The notes: generated by a model from the sequence alone, not told the origin. 64,000 nucleotides of DNA from 4572-104 sp964535005 (GCA_964535005.1 CAZHSG010000002.1:1-64000), one strand, 5' to 3'; shown: positions 7,889-17,209, counted from the stretch's first letter. A program made the numbers and translations.

Positions 7889-10244
7889 TTTTCTCCTCCG
7901 TTGCTTTAAAATAATATAGTCTAGATCCAAAATCTCCCATTAATCTAATTTCGTCATTGATTCCAGATCCGATAAAGTTTTGTTTAGGTATAAACCCATT
8001 ATTTACTAGTTTATCTCCGCTTATTTGCATATCATCTTTTTCAATTTCATATAAATATCGATTTTTCAATATGTGAAACAATATTCCATTTGGATTTAGT
8101 TTAATTGGTAATGCATGTTTTATTAGGTAACCAAACTTTCCAAGACCGTGATACTGTTTGCGATTATTTACATCGTAGGTGTAGTTTTTATCCAACATAC
8201 TCATATCTATGACTTCAAATCCATCGTTTGGTTGTTCAAGTGTTTTGAATACACCTAGAATGCACTCTTTTTTGTCGGTGCTTGTTACAGCTATATACGT
8301 GTTATTTGTATTGAAAGGTGATTTAATTCGATAAAATTGTCCAAACTGTAACAATTTTCTATGTTTTTTATAATATGTAATTTGGTTCTTTATCACTGTT
8401 TTTTCAAAACTAGTCAAATGTGATATATCTAATTCATAGCCTAACAAACCAAAAGCGCTGATATTAAACCTAGTTTCTAAAGGCGTTTTCCTAATCACTT
8501 GTTGGGATGGTGAATCTGACACATGTGCTCCCATTACTGATTGAGGATAGCCATAGCTTGTTCCATATTGAATAAGTTGTCTTACATATCCATCAGTATT
8601 ATCTGACGCCCAGGTTTGGGGCATATATTGTAGCATAGCCATATCGAATCTATTACCGCCTGAAGCACAAGACTCAAATAGGACTTTTGGGTATTTAGTA
8701 GTTAAAGTGTCGAGAATCTCATAAAGACCCAATTGGTAAAGATGGAGAAGCTTACCTTGATTCTTTACAGTTAATTCAGATGCAAATAGGTCACTGAAAT
8801 TACGATTCATATCCCATTTGATATATTTGATGTTAGCTGACTCAATTAGCTCAGATAACACATTTATTAAGTAATCTCTAACTTGTTTTTTTGATAAGTC
8901 TAAAATTAATTGATTACGACCAAAACTAGGTTTCCTTTTCGGATGTTTTATAGCCCAATCCGGATGCAATCTATATAAATCACTATCTACGTTAACCATT
9001 TCTGGTTCAACCCAAATACCAAATTCTAAACCGATTTTATTAATTTTTTCCGCTAGTTTATTAATCCCTAAAGGAAGTTTCTTTTTATTTACAATCCAAT
9101 CACCTAGTCCAGAAGTATCATCGTTTCTTTTACCAAACCACCCATCATCTAAAACAAACAATTCTATCCCAAGCTTTTTCGCTTCCTTGGCTAATTTTAG
9201 TAGTTTTCTTTGGGTAAAATCAAACATTGTCGCTTCCCAGTTATTAAACAAAACCGGACGCTCTTTGTTTTTCCAGTCCGGTTTAATTATATTATTATTT
9301 ATAAGTTCATGGTAATTTTGAGATAACCTGTTTAGTCCTGTGCTTGAATAAGAAAGAATAACTTCTGGTGTTACAAATTGTTCTTTGCTCTTTAGTTCCC
9401 AATAAAAGTCAAATGAATTAATACCCATCTGTATTCTTAATATATCATAGGGATTCTTTTCAATTATAGCTTCAAAATTGCCTGAATATACCATACCAAA
9501 TGCATAACACTTACCATACTTTTCATTTGTTTTATCTTGCGATATTACAAAAAATGGGTTGTGATCAGCTGAAGATACACCTTTTTTTGAATCAATTTTA
9601 ACGATACCAGAACCGATTTTTTGAGAATTTACCATTCTCTCTCTAATCCACGCTCCATCAAAAGTAGTTAAATGATAATCGTCACTTTGAATATCTAGAT
9701 TCATACTCAACGCTTTTTCTATTGTTAAAGCATTCTTTGATACATTTCTAACAACAGCTCTTCTAGCAAGTGAATCTGAGTCTACAAAAACAGAATAATG
9801 TAGATCAACTTCAATTTCAGCTACATCATCTCTCAAAGTTATAACTAAAGTTTCAATATCTTCGTTATAAGCTTTAGTTTCCGGCATTTCTTTAAATTCT
9901 GGTTTAGATAATATTACGTGTTTTAAATAGTGAAAATCAGTAATTCTTGAGCCATCTTTCAACCTTAGATGTAACATTGGTTCTCTAAAATCGCCCTTTC
10001 CATAGGTTGGCATTTCTAAGAAAGCTAGATTCAGATTAAAGGTTTTATCATTCTCCTCGTAAACAACATGTCCACCTACTTCTATATTATGTTTTACTTC
10101 AATATTATCAATGCCGTTATTAATATCTAAAATGTCTCCATAATAAAGATGTCCTAAATGTTTACTAGCTAGGACATTCATTATATAAGAAGTGTTTTTT
10201 GTTTGAATATGAAATACTAATTTATCTTCGTCAATATAAATCAT
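7872..10244 (-). CDS. Alpha-galactosidase, GH36
   Basis: This 790-residue cytoplasmic enzyme hydrolyses terminal alpha-galactosyl residues from oligosaccharides such as raffinose or melibiose. GH36 hallmarks are present: FVLDDGWFG near 363-371, GIWVEPEMVN near 409-418, the nucleophile Asp478 in KYIKWDMNR, CASGGNRFD near 526-534, and the acid/base Asp548 in WASDNTD. Length is typical of bacterial GH36. Its ATG shares ATGA with the TGA stop of the upstream permease gene, so the genes are translationally coupled. It is followed by a GH2 enzyme. No sugar importer is visible in the window. Confidence 0.92.
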   Translation of the reverse strand: MIYIDEDKLVFHIQTKNTSYIMNVLASKHLGHLYYGDILDINNGIDNIEVKHNIEVGGHVVYEENDKTFNLNLAFLEMPTYGKGDFREPMLHLRLKDGSRITDFHYLKHVILSKPEFKEMPETKAYNEDIETLVITLRDDVAEIEVDLHYSVFVDSDSLARRAVVRNVSKNALTIEKALSMNLDIQSDDYHLTTFDGAWIRERMVNSQKIGSGIVKIDSKKGVSSADHNPFFVISQDKTNEKYGKCYAFGMVYSGNFEAIIEKNPYDILRIQMGINSFDFYWELKSKEQFVTPEVILSYSSTGLNRLSQNYHELINNNIIKPDWKNKERPVLFNNWEATMFDFTQRKLLKLAKEAKKLGIELFVLDDGWFGKRNDDTSGLGDWIVNKKKLPLGINKLAEKINKIGLEFGIWVEPEMVNVDSDLYRLHPDWAIKHPKRKPSFGRNQLILDLSKKQVRDYLINVLSELIESANIKYIKWDMNRNFSDLFASELTVKNQGKLLHLYQLGLYEILDTLTTKYPKVLFESCASGGNRFDMAMLQYMPQTWASDNTDGYVRQLIQYGTSYGYPQSVMGAHVSDSPSQQVIRKTPLETRFNISAFGLLGYELDISHLTSFEKTVIKNQITYYKKHRKLLQFGQFYRIKSPFNTNNTYIAVTSTDKKECILGVFKTLEQPNDGFEVIDMSMLDKNYTYDVNNRKQYHGLGKFGYLIKHALPIKLNPNGILFHILKNRYLYEIEKDDMQISGDKLVNNGFIPKQNFIGSGINDEIRLMGDFGSRLYYFKATEEKNEKVN

Positions 10245-10984
10245 TTAACAGAATGTTCTCCTTCTTCTGGAATAGAATACAGTAAATATGATTTAAAATA
10301 CGGACGTATTACAAATCTTGATAGTAAAACAACGTAAACAATTGGCAAAAGAATAGAGAAAACTATCAGCCATTCAGAGCTAAATGCATAGTCCAATACA
10401 ATTTCTTGAAATAAAACTCCAGACAGGTAAGCAGGTGAAATGATTAACACATATTTAAAGAATTCTGGTATTAATCCACTTGAATAGAATATTGGAGTAA
10501 CAGAGAAAATAACTATGTACGCAATATAAGCTATGGACATAATAGACGTTGATTTACTTATTATAGCTAATACAACACCAACAATCATGTGAACTACAGC
10601 TGATAATAGGTAGACTAGCAAAAATAAAATGATACTATAGCTCATGTTTAAAACAAAAACCATAACTAAAGTATATAATACAAAAGGTATTAATAATAAT
10701 ATCAATGCACTAGTCACTTTGGCTAGAATAATTTCAAAGGTGCTACAGTCACAGATAGCTAATGGTAATAGTGTCCTCTCTTCGTTCTCGATAAACACAG
10801 ATGTTGCAAATATTATTACCGGTAAAATGAATACAGTTACATAGACAAACAATAACGGATCAATATTTGGCAAAAAAGCCATCGCTGCGGCAAATAGAAT
10901 TGATAGTACTAATACAATTTTTAAAATACTGTATTGCATATAGTTTTGAAAATCATTTTTAAGTATTGCTTTGAAATGTTTCAA
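10241..10984 (-). CDS. ABC-2-type transporter permease
   Basis: A 247-residue membrane protein with about six hydrophobic helices (near 20-38, 46-64, 90-112, 116-145, 150-170 and 205-230). The layout matches ABC-2 export permeases, including a cytoplasmic loop with FIENEERTLLPLAIC resembling the coupling region. The start is TTG at 10984, 9 nt after AGGAGG; no ATG is better placed. The stop is TGA, one of few in the window. No ordinary ABC ATPase gene is adjacent. The upstream regulator carries a domain that looks like a degenerate ATPase. Substrate unknown. Confidence 0.75.
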   Translation of the reverse strand: MKHFKAILKNDFQNYMQYSILKIVLVLSILFAAAMAFLPNIDPLLFVYVTVFILPVIIFATSVFIENEERTLLPLAICDCSTFEIILAKVTSALILLLIPFVLYTLVMVFVLNMSYSIILFLLVYLLSAVVHMIVGVVLAIISKSTSIMSIAYIAYIVIFSVTPIFYSSGLIPEFFKYVLIISPAYLSGVLFQEIVLDYAFSSEWLIVFSILLPIVYVVLLSRFVIRPYFKSYLLYSIPEEGEHSVK

Positions 10985-10998
10985 ATTAAAACCCCCTC

Positions 10999-12300
10999 CT
11001 AAGACAAATCGCTAGCTTTTAATTTAATAAAGCTATTAATTTGAATGATTTGTTGCTTTTCAATTATTTCATATATTTGCTTGTTTTGTTTTTTAAGTCT
11101 TTTTGTTACTGGTAAGTTTGCATCATTAATATATTTAATTACAATAGTTTCATCTAGGTCTTTGTAATCATTGATATTGATTTCAACTACTTTTGATTGC
11201 TTTATACAATAAACTGTTGAGTAAATTGGCAGTGAAAGGTAAATTGAAGGCTCTATTACTATTATTTTACTAATTTTTGATAGTTTTGGCAATATATCTA
11301 AGTAAAATGAACTAAGGTCACTATAATCTGTTTTCTTCAATAAGTTATTCATAACAATTACATCTTCACCTATAACGGTATAATAAATTGCTAGTAATAC
11401 AATTTTTTGGTAGTAAGATAATTGATGAAAACTTGTATTACTAAAAGCAAGATTTTCTAATGGCAATAAATGTTTCATGTCTTTAAGGTTACGTTTTAAA
11501 GCTGAATTTATTACATAGGTTAGAGTGACTCTAGGTATCTTTAGTTTCTTCTTTATTTTATCTAATACTTCTTTAGGCCTAATTAATTTGTCCGCCAAAT
11601 TTAAGTGATAGTCTTGATCATTTATTTCTATATCTTCTGCAAGAACATAGTTTAAAGAACCTTTAAATATATCTAAATTAAGCGGTTCATTATCTGTAAC
11701 TCTCATAAAAGAAGATTTTGATAGTCCTTGAAATAAATATTCTGCTAGATCATCAATATAAGTAAAAGTATCACTAGATTTTATATTATCAAACGCAGAA
11801 AAATATAAACCAGATAACATTTTACCAAAAATTAAAAGTTGATTATCGGTATATAACTTCTTTAGAATGGATTGGATCTTATTTGTCAGTCTTTCGTATA
11901 AGGACTCAATACATCCTTGACGGACAATTTCTAGATGTTCTTTTGATTCTTTGGAAATTGTACACAGCAAATTAACATACCTAAAATCTATTACTCTAAG
12001 TGAATGAAGATTTTCAAACATTAGCTTAATAATTTTTTTAGGATTATCCAAAGATTGCACATCAATGTTTAACGAATTAAACAGTGATATTTGTGTAGTA
12101 TAAACATAGTCAATTAGAGCAAAATAGATTTCATATTTAGTTTTAAAGCGATAGTAAAAACTACCCTTATTATAATCGGATATTTTAATTATTTCATTTG
12201 TTGAAGCTAGTTTAAATGGTTTAGAAGAGAATTCATCTAAAGCGGCTTCAAATAGCGCTTCATTCTGTCTTAATAAATACGTTTTATCACTAATACCCAT
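10999..12300 (-). CDS. TetR-family regulator fused to a degenerate ABC-ATPase-like domain
   Basis: This 433-residue protein is about twice normal TetR length. Residues 12-60 look like a TetR helix-turn-helix (KLASTNEIIKISDYNKGSFY), and residues 70-195 fit the helical ligand/dimer domain. Residues about 200-420 have the size and motif order of an ABC nucleotide-binding domain: LSYYQKIVLLA (294-304) where LSGGQ would be, EDVIVMNNL (312-320) in the Walker B position, KKTDYSDLSS as a D-loop, IIVIEP (346-351) in place of the H-loop, then VYCIKQSKVVEI. No Walker A (GxxGxGKS/T) is present, so ATP hydrolysis is unlikely. TetR assignment is fairly sure; the ATPase resemblance is my inference. It lies 14 nt before the permease gene and has a palindrome in front of it. 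Confidence 0.7.
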   Translation of the reverse strand: MGISDKTYLLRQNEALFEAALDEFSSKPFKLASTNEIIKISDYNKGSFYYRFKTKYEIYFALIDYVYTTQISLFNSLNIDVQSLDNPKKIIKLMFENLHSLRVIDFRYVNLLCTISKESKEHLEIVRQGCIESLYERLTNKIQSILKKLYTDNQLLIFGKMLSGLYFSAFDNIKSSDTFTYIDDLAEYLFQGLSKSSFMRVTDNEPLNLDIFKGSLNYVLAEDIEINDQDYHLNLADKLIRPKEVLDKIKKKLKIPRVTLTYVINSALKRNLKDMKHLLPLENLAFSNTSFHQLSYYQKIVLLAIYYTVIGEDVIVMNNLLKKTDYSDLSSFYLDILPKLSKISKIIVIEPSIYLSLPIYSTVYCIKQSKVVEININDYKDLDETIVIKYINDANLPVTKRLKKQNKQIYEIIEKQQIIQINSFIKLKASDLS

Positions 12301-12318
12301 TATAATATGCCTTTCTAT

Positions 12319-12342
12319 ACCAAATGGTCTATACCATTTGGT
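12319..12342. promoter_or_regulatory. Palindromic operator before the TetR-like gene
   Basis: Perfect inverted repeat ACCAAATGGT - CTAT - ACCATTTGGT, 19 nt upstream of the regulator's start codon. Each arm is also preceded by CTAT. Size, symmetry and place fit an autoregulatory TetR operator controlling the regulator-permease-glycosidase genes. Confidence 0.7.
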
Positions 12343-12383
12343 TTAGCAAAAAATATTTTTTGAATTTTTTTATAAATGTAAGA

Positions 12384-12881
12384 TTAACCTCTATGTTTTT
12401 TCTTGAACATAGTTCTGATAAAATCATCAAATCTAACCTTTTCTGTTTCAGTATCGAAACCCTTAAAATCTACAAGATAGGTTTTCCGATCCTTTGATTG
12501 TAATATATAAAACTCCTTAGAAATTTTTAATTTGACAATATCGCTATAATTAGCTGTATATGTTTTAATATTACTGATATCAAAATCATTGTCTCTAAAA
12601 ATATATGTTTGAAGTACTGGTTGTTCTACTAATGGAGATTTTTTTAATAATCTTTTAGTTGTTAGTTTTTGCATCATAAATGTCATAAGTAAGTAAAATG
12701 CTAGGATACCAACTAGTAATAACGCGTACCACCACTCTTGTATAACTAACATGTAGATTATAAATACTAATGAGATTGCAGTAATAACCATGAAGTTTCT
12801 AATTATATATGAAGTTAAATAGAATTTATTATAGTTCATAATCAAGTCTTTATCATATAGTGTTTTGTTTCTAATTTCCAT
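12384..12881 (-). CDS. YcxB-like two-helix membrane protein
   Basis: A 165-residue protein with an N-terminal cytoplasmic segment, two closely spaced membrane helices (about 31-49 and 51-70), and a cytoplasmic beta-rich tail. The tail pattern (YIFRDNDFDIS, TANYSDIVKLKIS, YILQSKDRKTYLV, FDDFIRTMF) matches YcxB-like domains of unknown function. It has a strong site (TAGGAGG) before the ATG. It is the last gene of the thyA-to-ycxB run, 9 nt after the PAP2 gene. Function unknown. Confidence 0.65.
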   Translation of the reverse strand: MEIRNKTLYDKDLIMNYNKFYLTSYIIRNFMVITAISLVFIIYMLVIQEWWYALLLVGILAFYLLMTFMMQKLTTKRLLKKSPLVEQPVLQTYIFRDNDFDISNIKTYTANYSDIVKLKISKEFYILQSKDRKTYLVDFKGFDTETEKVRFDDFIRTMFKKKHRG

Positions 12882-12890
12882 AATTTCCTC

Positions 12891-13844
12891 CTAAATTTTT
12901 ATTTTCTTAAATAGTTTCGGATATATTCCTATACCTATTAATAACATTGCTAAGTATCTTATATAGTCAAACAATATAGCTAGTATCGATTTGAATCCAT
13001 CTCCGTTTGTTAATGCTTCTGGATCTACGATTAAACCAAATACAAACTTCAATAGGTACCTAGTTCCTAGTATTATGGCTAGTCCTATTATAAAGCGGAT
13101 AATGTTTTTTTTCAAATTACGGTGATTTGAGAAGTTAGTATAGCGCTTTTCATAAAAGATAGCTAGTATAAATCCTGATAAGGTTCCACACATTTTAGCT
13201 ATACCTTCTGAATCAAAATACAATTGATAGGCATCGATAACTCCACTGCTAGTGTTTCTAAAGAAATTTATTACTATAACTACAATAACAGCTAATATAG
13301 ATAAACCTAATAACGCTAAATATATCGGTTTTAGGTTTTTAACTTTTTCAAACAGTTTAACCATGAAATATGATATTCCTATTCCCAAAGCAGCTCCTGC
13401 TAAAACATCCGTAAAGTAGTGAACCCCAATATACATTCTACTAATCGCTACTAGCGTTGTAATTACAATAGCTGCAATTAGGAGCCAGCGTTTTTTAAAG
13501 AAGTAATATAGACTAAAATACGAAGTTGCTGCTGTTTGAGTATGTCCACTTGGAAATGAATAACCTCCAGCTGTATCTGGTCTAAGATTAGTAATGTTAT
13601 TATCTACTACAAAAGGCCTAGGTCGCATGACCATAAGTTTTAATACACTATTCAAGCCAAGGGACACAAATACTGTTAAACCTAGTCTCTCGCCAATTTT
13701 TTTGTCAATACACCAATAAACAAACCCTAAAACAACAATTAGAATTAGTTCTTCACCAAAAATCGTGAATATTTGAAATAATTCATCTAAAAAATCATTT
13801 CTAAGATTTTGAAGCCAATAAATAATTTCAATTTCAAAATTCAT
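12891..13844 (-). CDS. PAP2-family membrane phosphatase
   Basis: A 317-residue integral membrane protein with the three-part PAP2 phosphatase signature: KLMVMRPRPF (KxxxxxxRP-like), PSGHTQTAA, and SRMYIGVHYFTDVLAG (SRxxxxxHxxxD). These supply the phosphate-binding and catalytic His/Asp residues. About eight hydrophobic segments are visible, with extra helices after the catalytic core. The family removes phosphate from lipid phosphates such as phosphatidate or undecaprenyl pyrophosphate; the substrate here cannot be told. It lies in an operon with plsC, which makes phosphatidate, so a lipid phosphate is plausible. Confidence 0.85.
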   Translation of the reverse strand: MNFEIEIIYWLQNLRNDFLDELFQIFTIFGEELILIVVLGFVYWCIDKKIGERLGLTVFVSLGLNSVLKLMVMRPRPFVVDNNITNLRPDTAGGYSFPSGHTQTAATSYFSLYYFFKKRWLLIAAIVITTLVAISRMYIGVHYFTDVLAGAALGIGISYFMVKLFEKVKNLKPIYLALLGLSILAVIVVIVINFFRNTSSGVIDAYQLYFDSEGIAKMCGTLSGFILAIFYEKRYTNFSNHRNLKKNIIRFIIGLAIILGTRYLLKFVFGLIVDPEALTNGDGFKSILAILFDYIRYLAMLLIGIGIYPKLFKKIKI

Positions 13845-13857
13845 ATCTTCTCCTTAT

Positions 13858-14430
13858 TTAAAGTACGCCATATATTAGCAACCCTAATACACCTGAAATC
13901 GCAACTAGGTATATAGGATGAACTTTTTTCCATTTTTGTGATATCGCAAAGATTACTGCTAGAATTAGGATACTACCCCATTCCAAAGTAAATGTGCCGA
14001 ATTCGATACCTTCAATTTTAAATACACTCTTTAGTATAAACGCAACTCCTACAGAAAAGATAATCCCAGGTACAACTGGTCTAACACCAGCCAAGAAACC
14101 TATCACATATTTATTAGTTGCAAATTTAGTAAATGCTTTAGCTATAATTAATATTATAATAAACGAAGGTAATACTACTCCTAAAGTAGCCGCTATAGCT
14201 CCTATAACATTAGCTTGTTCAAAGCCAATGAATGTAGCAATGTTAATAGCAAAAGCTCCAGGTGTTGATTCAGCTATCGCGATAAAATCAAGTAATACGT
14301 CAGTAGATTCAACCCAATTATTTTTCATTACCTCTTCGGTTATAAGCGGAATCATTGCGTAACCACCACCAAAGGTGAAAACTCCAATTTTAAAGAAAGT
14401 ATAGAATAACTTAAATAATAGACTAAACAT
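13858..14430 (-). CDS. chrA: Chromate-transporter family protein, second half-size subunit
   Basis: About 190 residues with the CHR-family signature FTFGGGYAMIPLI and GFEQANVIGAIAATLGV, and five to six membrane helices. Half-size CHR proteins usually come as neighbouring pairs; here the partner lies directly upstream and overlaps by 8 nt. I prefer ATG 14430, seven nt after GAGGTG, to ATG 14436, which is only one nt from that site. Family members export chromate in exchange for other anions, but many have unknown natural anions. Confidence 0.85.
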   Translation of the reverse strand: MFSLLFKLFYTFFKIGVFTFGGGYAMIPLITEEVMKNNWVESTDVLLDFIAIAESTPGAFAINIATFIGFEQANVIGAIAATLGVVLPSFIIILIIAKAFTKFATNKYVIGFLAGVRPVVPGIIFSVGVAFILKSVFKIEGIEFGTFTLEWGSILILAVIFAISQKWKKVHPIYLVAISGVLGLLIYGVL

Positions 14431-14971
14431 CTCCATTCACCTCTTTCTTGTGAATGAATACATGAGATACTATACCAATTACCCCGCCGATTAATATAAC
14501 AAAGACTATTGGTACTAATTTAAAATATATTGTTATAAAACCAAATGCAATCAATATATAGCTTAATATGTTTTTATTAAGCTTTTTATATATTCTTATG
14601 GCAGCATTAAATATCATTACAGAAACACCAATTCTAATACCCATAAATGCATACTCTACCCATTGGTTGTCTTTGAATTGCATTAAAAAGGCAGCAATTA
14701 TAATTATTATCATTAGTGATGGGAGTACCACCCCTACTGTAGCGGCTATACTACCTTTTACACCGTTGGTTTTATACCCTACGTAGGTAGCTGAATTTAT
14801 CGCAATTGGCCCAGGAGTTGATTCAGCTATCGCAATAATATCGATAAACTCTTCTTCCCCAATCCATTTAAATTTATCAACTGCATAAAAATGGATTAAT
14901 GGTATCATTGAATATCCACCGCCAAAGGTGAATAATCCAATTTTAAAAAACGCAAAAAATATCTTTAACAT
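14423..14971 (-). CDS. chrA: Chromate-transporter family protein, first half-size subunit
   Basis: A 182-residue membrane protein with FTFGGGYSMIPLI near the start, IAIAESTPGPIAINSATYVG and GSIAATVGVVLPS, all typical of CHR-family half transporters. It is a paralogue of the next gene, and the two probably form one transporter by antiparallel pairing, as for other short CHR pairs. It sits 8 nt after plsC. The natural substrate anion is unknown. Confidence 0.87.
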   Translation of the reverse strand: MLKIFFAFFKIGLFTFGGGYSMIPLIHFYAVDKFKWIGEEEFIDIIAIAESTPGPIAINSATYVGYKTNGVKGSIAATVGVVLPSLMIIIIIAAFLMQFKDNQWVEYAFMGIRIGVSVMIFNAAIRIYKKLNKNILSYILIAFGFITIYFKLVPIVFVILIGGVIGIVSHVFIHKKEVNGDV

Positions 14972-14979
14972 AATAACTC

Positions 14980-15795
14980 CTAGCTTTTCTTGTAGATTTC
15001 CATTTGATTATTTAAAACGTCATATACATTTTTTGATAAAGTTACAGAATTTAAGTCTTTATAATCTTCATATTTAATTACTGGTAATATATGCATATAA
15101 ACTTTTTTTGGTAAAATTCTCCATTTTCGATTTAAATCATGCATTTTATATAAGCAAACCGGAGAAATATCGGCTTTAGCTTTTTGGGCAACTTTAAAGG
15201 CTCCTGGTTTGAAAGGTATAATATCATTACTATAAGTTCTTTTTGCTTCAGGAAAAACACCCATAGGTTGACCATCTTTTACTTGTTTAATAGCTTTTAA
15301 TATAGTTTCTAAAGCGCTTCTATCTGCGAATCTAGTTATTGGAATACAACCCATACCATTTAATAGATTTTTTAACACAATAAATCTGTATAAAGGATCT
15401 TTAGCTATAAATCCTACTCCATATCTATAATACTCGTGTAACAAGAAGATTGGGTCAGTATATTCTATGTGATTCGCATATAAAACAAAATTTCGGTTTT
15501 TAGGTAGGTTTTCTTTACCTGTAGTTATTACTCTTACTCTATATAGAAATCTAAACATGTACATAGAATATAAATTGATTATTCTAAATTTCCAGATTTT
15601 TCTAGGATCAACTTTTTCTGTTATATAAATAAAAATAACGAAAATAAGTATTAAAGCTAAAATTAATATAACATTAACAACTAAAAATATAAGTATTATT
15701 GATAGTATACCTATAAAATCAATAACTATATTGATATGTATGGAATATAAAATTGTTAATAATACTGATAGTAAAACTTGAATTATTGCTAACAT
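14980..15795 (-). CDS. plsC: 1-acyl-sn-glycerol-3-phosphate acyltransferase
   Basis: A 271-residue enzyme adding the second acyl chain to lysophosphatidate in membrane phospholipid synthesis. The acyltransferase motif NHIEYTDPIF (HxxxxD) is near residues 112-121. The second motif reads FPEAKRTYSND where most members have FPEGxRS, a mild variant. Two hydrophobic segments fill the first 60 residues, anchoring it in the membrane. The ATG at 15795 follows AAAGGAAAT. It lies 4 nt after folA in the thyA operon. Confidence 0.88.
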   Translation of the reverse strand: MLAIIQVLLSVLLTILYSIHINIVIDFIGILSIILIFLVVNVILILALILIFVIFIYITEKVDPRKIWKFRIINLYSMYMFRFLYRVRVITTGKENLPKNRNFVLYANHIEYTDPIFLLHEYYRYGVGFIAKDPLYRFIVLKNLLNGMGCIPITRFADRSALETILKAIKQVKDGQPMGVFPEAKRTYSNDIIPFKPGAFKVAQKAKADISPVCLYKMHDLNRKWRILPKKVYMHILPVIKYEDYKDLNSVTLSKNVYDVLNNQMEIYKKS

Positions 15796-15799
15796 ATTA

Positions 15800-16264
15800 T
15801 TATTTCCTTTCGTATACTGCGAAGATTAAATCGTCAGTTTCTCTCGAACTCATTAATTTATAGTCATCTAAATTGAAATCTAAAAATACATTACCCTCAT
15901 GAACCTTCTTAATATGAGTGATGTATAATCTATCAGCGTATGGGAAAGCAAGTTCATAAATAGTTTTTCCACCTATAACAAATATTTCTTCATCACGTTT
16001 TTCCTTTAGATAAGTTATCAAATCACTTACTACTAGTACATTTGGATAGGAAAACTCTTCAAGTGAAGCTACAACAATATTTCTTTTAGGCAGTGGTTTA
16101 CCTAGCATATTGAAAATTGAGTGAAAAGTATTTAAACCCATTAATACGGTTCTATTCAAGGTTTTTTCTTTAAAATATTTCAGGTCCTCGGAATAATGCC
16201 AAGGTAAATTGTTATCAGAACCAATTAAATGATTTGGATCAGTTGCTAAAATTATCGATATCAT
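15800..16264 (-). CDS. folA: Dihydrofolate reductase
   Basis: A 154-residue NADPH-dependent enzyme that restores tetrahydrofolate from the dihydrofolate produced by thymidylate synthase. Seen are the N-terminal ISIILATDPNHLIG, LPWHYSEDLKYFK (substrate/cofactor loop), RTVLMGLNTF, and IFVIGGKTIYELAF with the Gly-Gly pair. Length is normal. Its ATG overlaps the thyA stop in TAATG, so the two are translationally coupled, the classic thyA-folA arrangement. Confidence 0.95.
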   Translation of the reverse strand: MISIILATDPNHLIGSDNNLPWHYSEDLKYFKEKTLNRTVLMGLNTFHSIFNMLGKPLPKRNIVVASLEEFSYPNVLVVSDLITYLKEKRDEEIFVIGGKTIYELAFPYADRLYITHIKKVHEGNVFLDFNLDDYKLMSSRETDDLIFAVYERK

Positions 16265-17127
16265 TAGACAGCCACCTTTCCTCTGATTAATGGGTGAGGA
16301 TTATAATCTTGTAAATCAAAATCTTCATACTTATAATCGGTGATATTATCACGGTGCTTAATGACCATTTTAGGTAGTTTTCTAGTTTCTCTAGATAATT
16401 GAAGATTCACTTGTTTGAAGTGATTCGAATAAATATGTGCATCTCCTATAGTATGAATAAATTCATAGGCTTCAAGGTTACAAACATCTGCGACCATCAT
16501 TAGTAATAGTGCATATGATGCAATGTTAAATGGAATACCTAAAAAGGCGTCAGCTGATCTTTGATATAGTTGAAGAGATAGTTTATTATCTTTAACATAA
16601 AACTGAAACAATAGGTGACATGGAGGTAAAGCCATATCTTTTAGTTGTGGTGGATTCCAAGCTGAGACAATCAATCTACGACTATTTGGATTAGTTTTTA
16701 TTTCACTTATAATGGTTGTCAATTGATCATAACCAGAAAAATCACGCCATTGTTTACCATAAACTGGACCTAAATCACCGTGTTTCTTAGCGAAAGAAGG
16801 ATCTTTTTTTATTTTTTCAATATACACTGTCATCGTTTCCCCTTGGAAATCTTCTGACTTAGTGTATTCTTTATAGGGCCACTCATTCCAAATTCTAACG
16901 TTGTTATCTGCCAAGTATTTAAGCGAAGTATCCCCACTTATAAACCATAAAAGCTCATGAATGATGGACTTTAGATGCACTTTTTTAGTTGTCAATAATG
17001 GAAAACCCTCGTTCAAATTAAATCTCATTTGATAACCAAATGTGGAGATAATACCCGTATTGGTGCGGTCTGCTTTATTTGAACCTTCGTCTAAAATATG
17101 TCTTAAAAATTCTAAGTATTGTTTCAT
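16264..17127 (-). CDS. thyA: Thymidylate synthase
   Basis: A 287-residue classical ThyA making dTMP from dUMP with methylene-tetrahydrofolate as the methyl donor and reductant. Motifs seen: DRTNTGIISTFG, the catalytic cysteine in ALPPCHLLFQFYV, LQLYQRSADAFLGIPFNIASY, and the C-terminal PHPLIRGKVAV. It starts at ATG 17127 after AGGTGAT and is the first gene of a run continuing through folA, plsC, the transporter pair, the PAP2 phosphatase and the YcxB-like gene. Confidence 0.96.
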   Translation of the reverse strand: MKQYLEFLRHILDEGSNKADRTNTGIISTFGYQMRFNLNEGFPLLTTKKVHLKSIIHELLWFISGDTSLKYLADNNVRIWNEWPYKEYTKSEDFQGETMTVYIEKIKKDPSFAKKHGDLGPVYGKQWRDFSGYDQLTTIISEIKTNPNSRRLIVSAWNPPQLKDMALPPCHLLFQFYVKDNKLSLQLYQRSADAFLGIPFNIASYALLLMMVADVCNLEAYEFIHTIGDAHIYSNHFKQVNLQLSRETRKLPKMVIKHRDNITDYKYEDFDLQDYNPHPLIRGKVAV

Positions 17128-17181
17128 ATAATCACCTAATAAAAATTATATCATTATTTGGCGTTTTTTTTAAGTACTATT

Positions 17182-17209
17182 AAAAAAAACTATGATTTTC
17201 ATCATAGTT
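17182..17209 (-). terminator. Intrinsic terminator of ssb
   Basis: On the minus strand, stem AACTATGAT / ATCATAGTT with a GAAA tetraloop, followed by six T. It lies 20 nt after the ssb stop. Confidence 0.88.
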
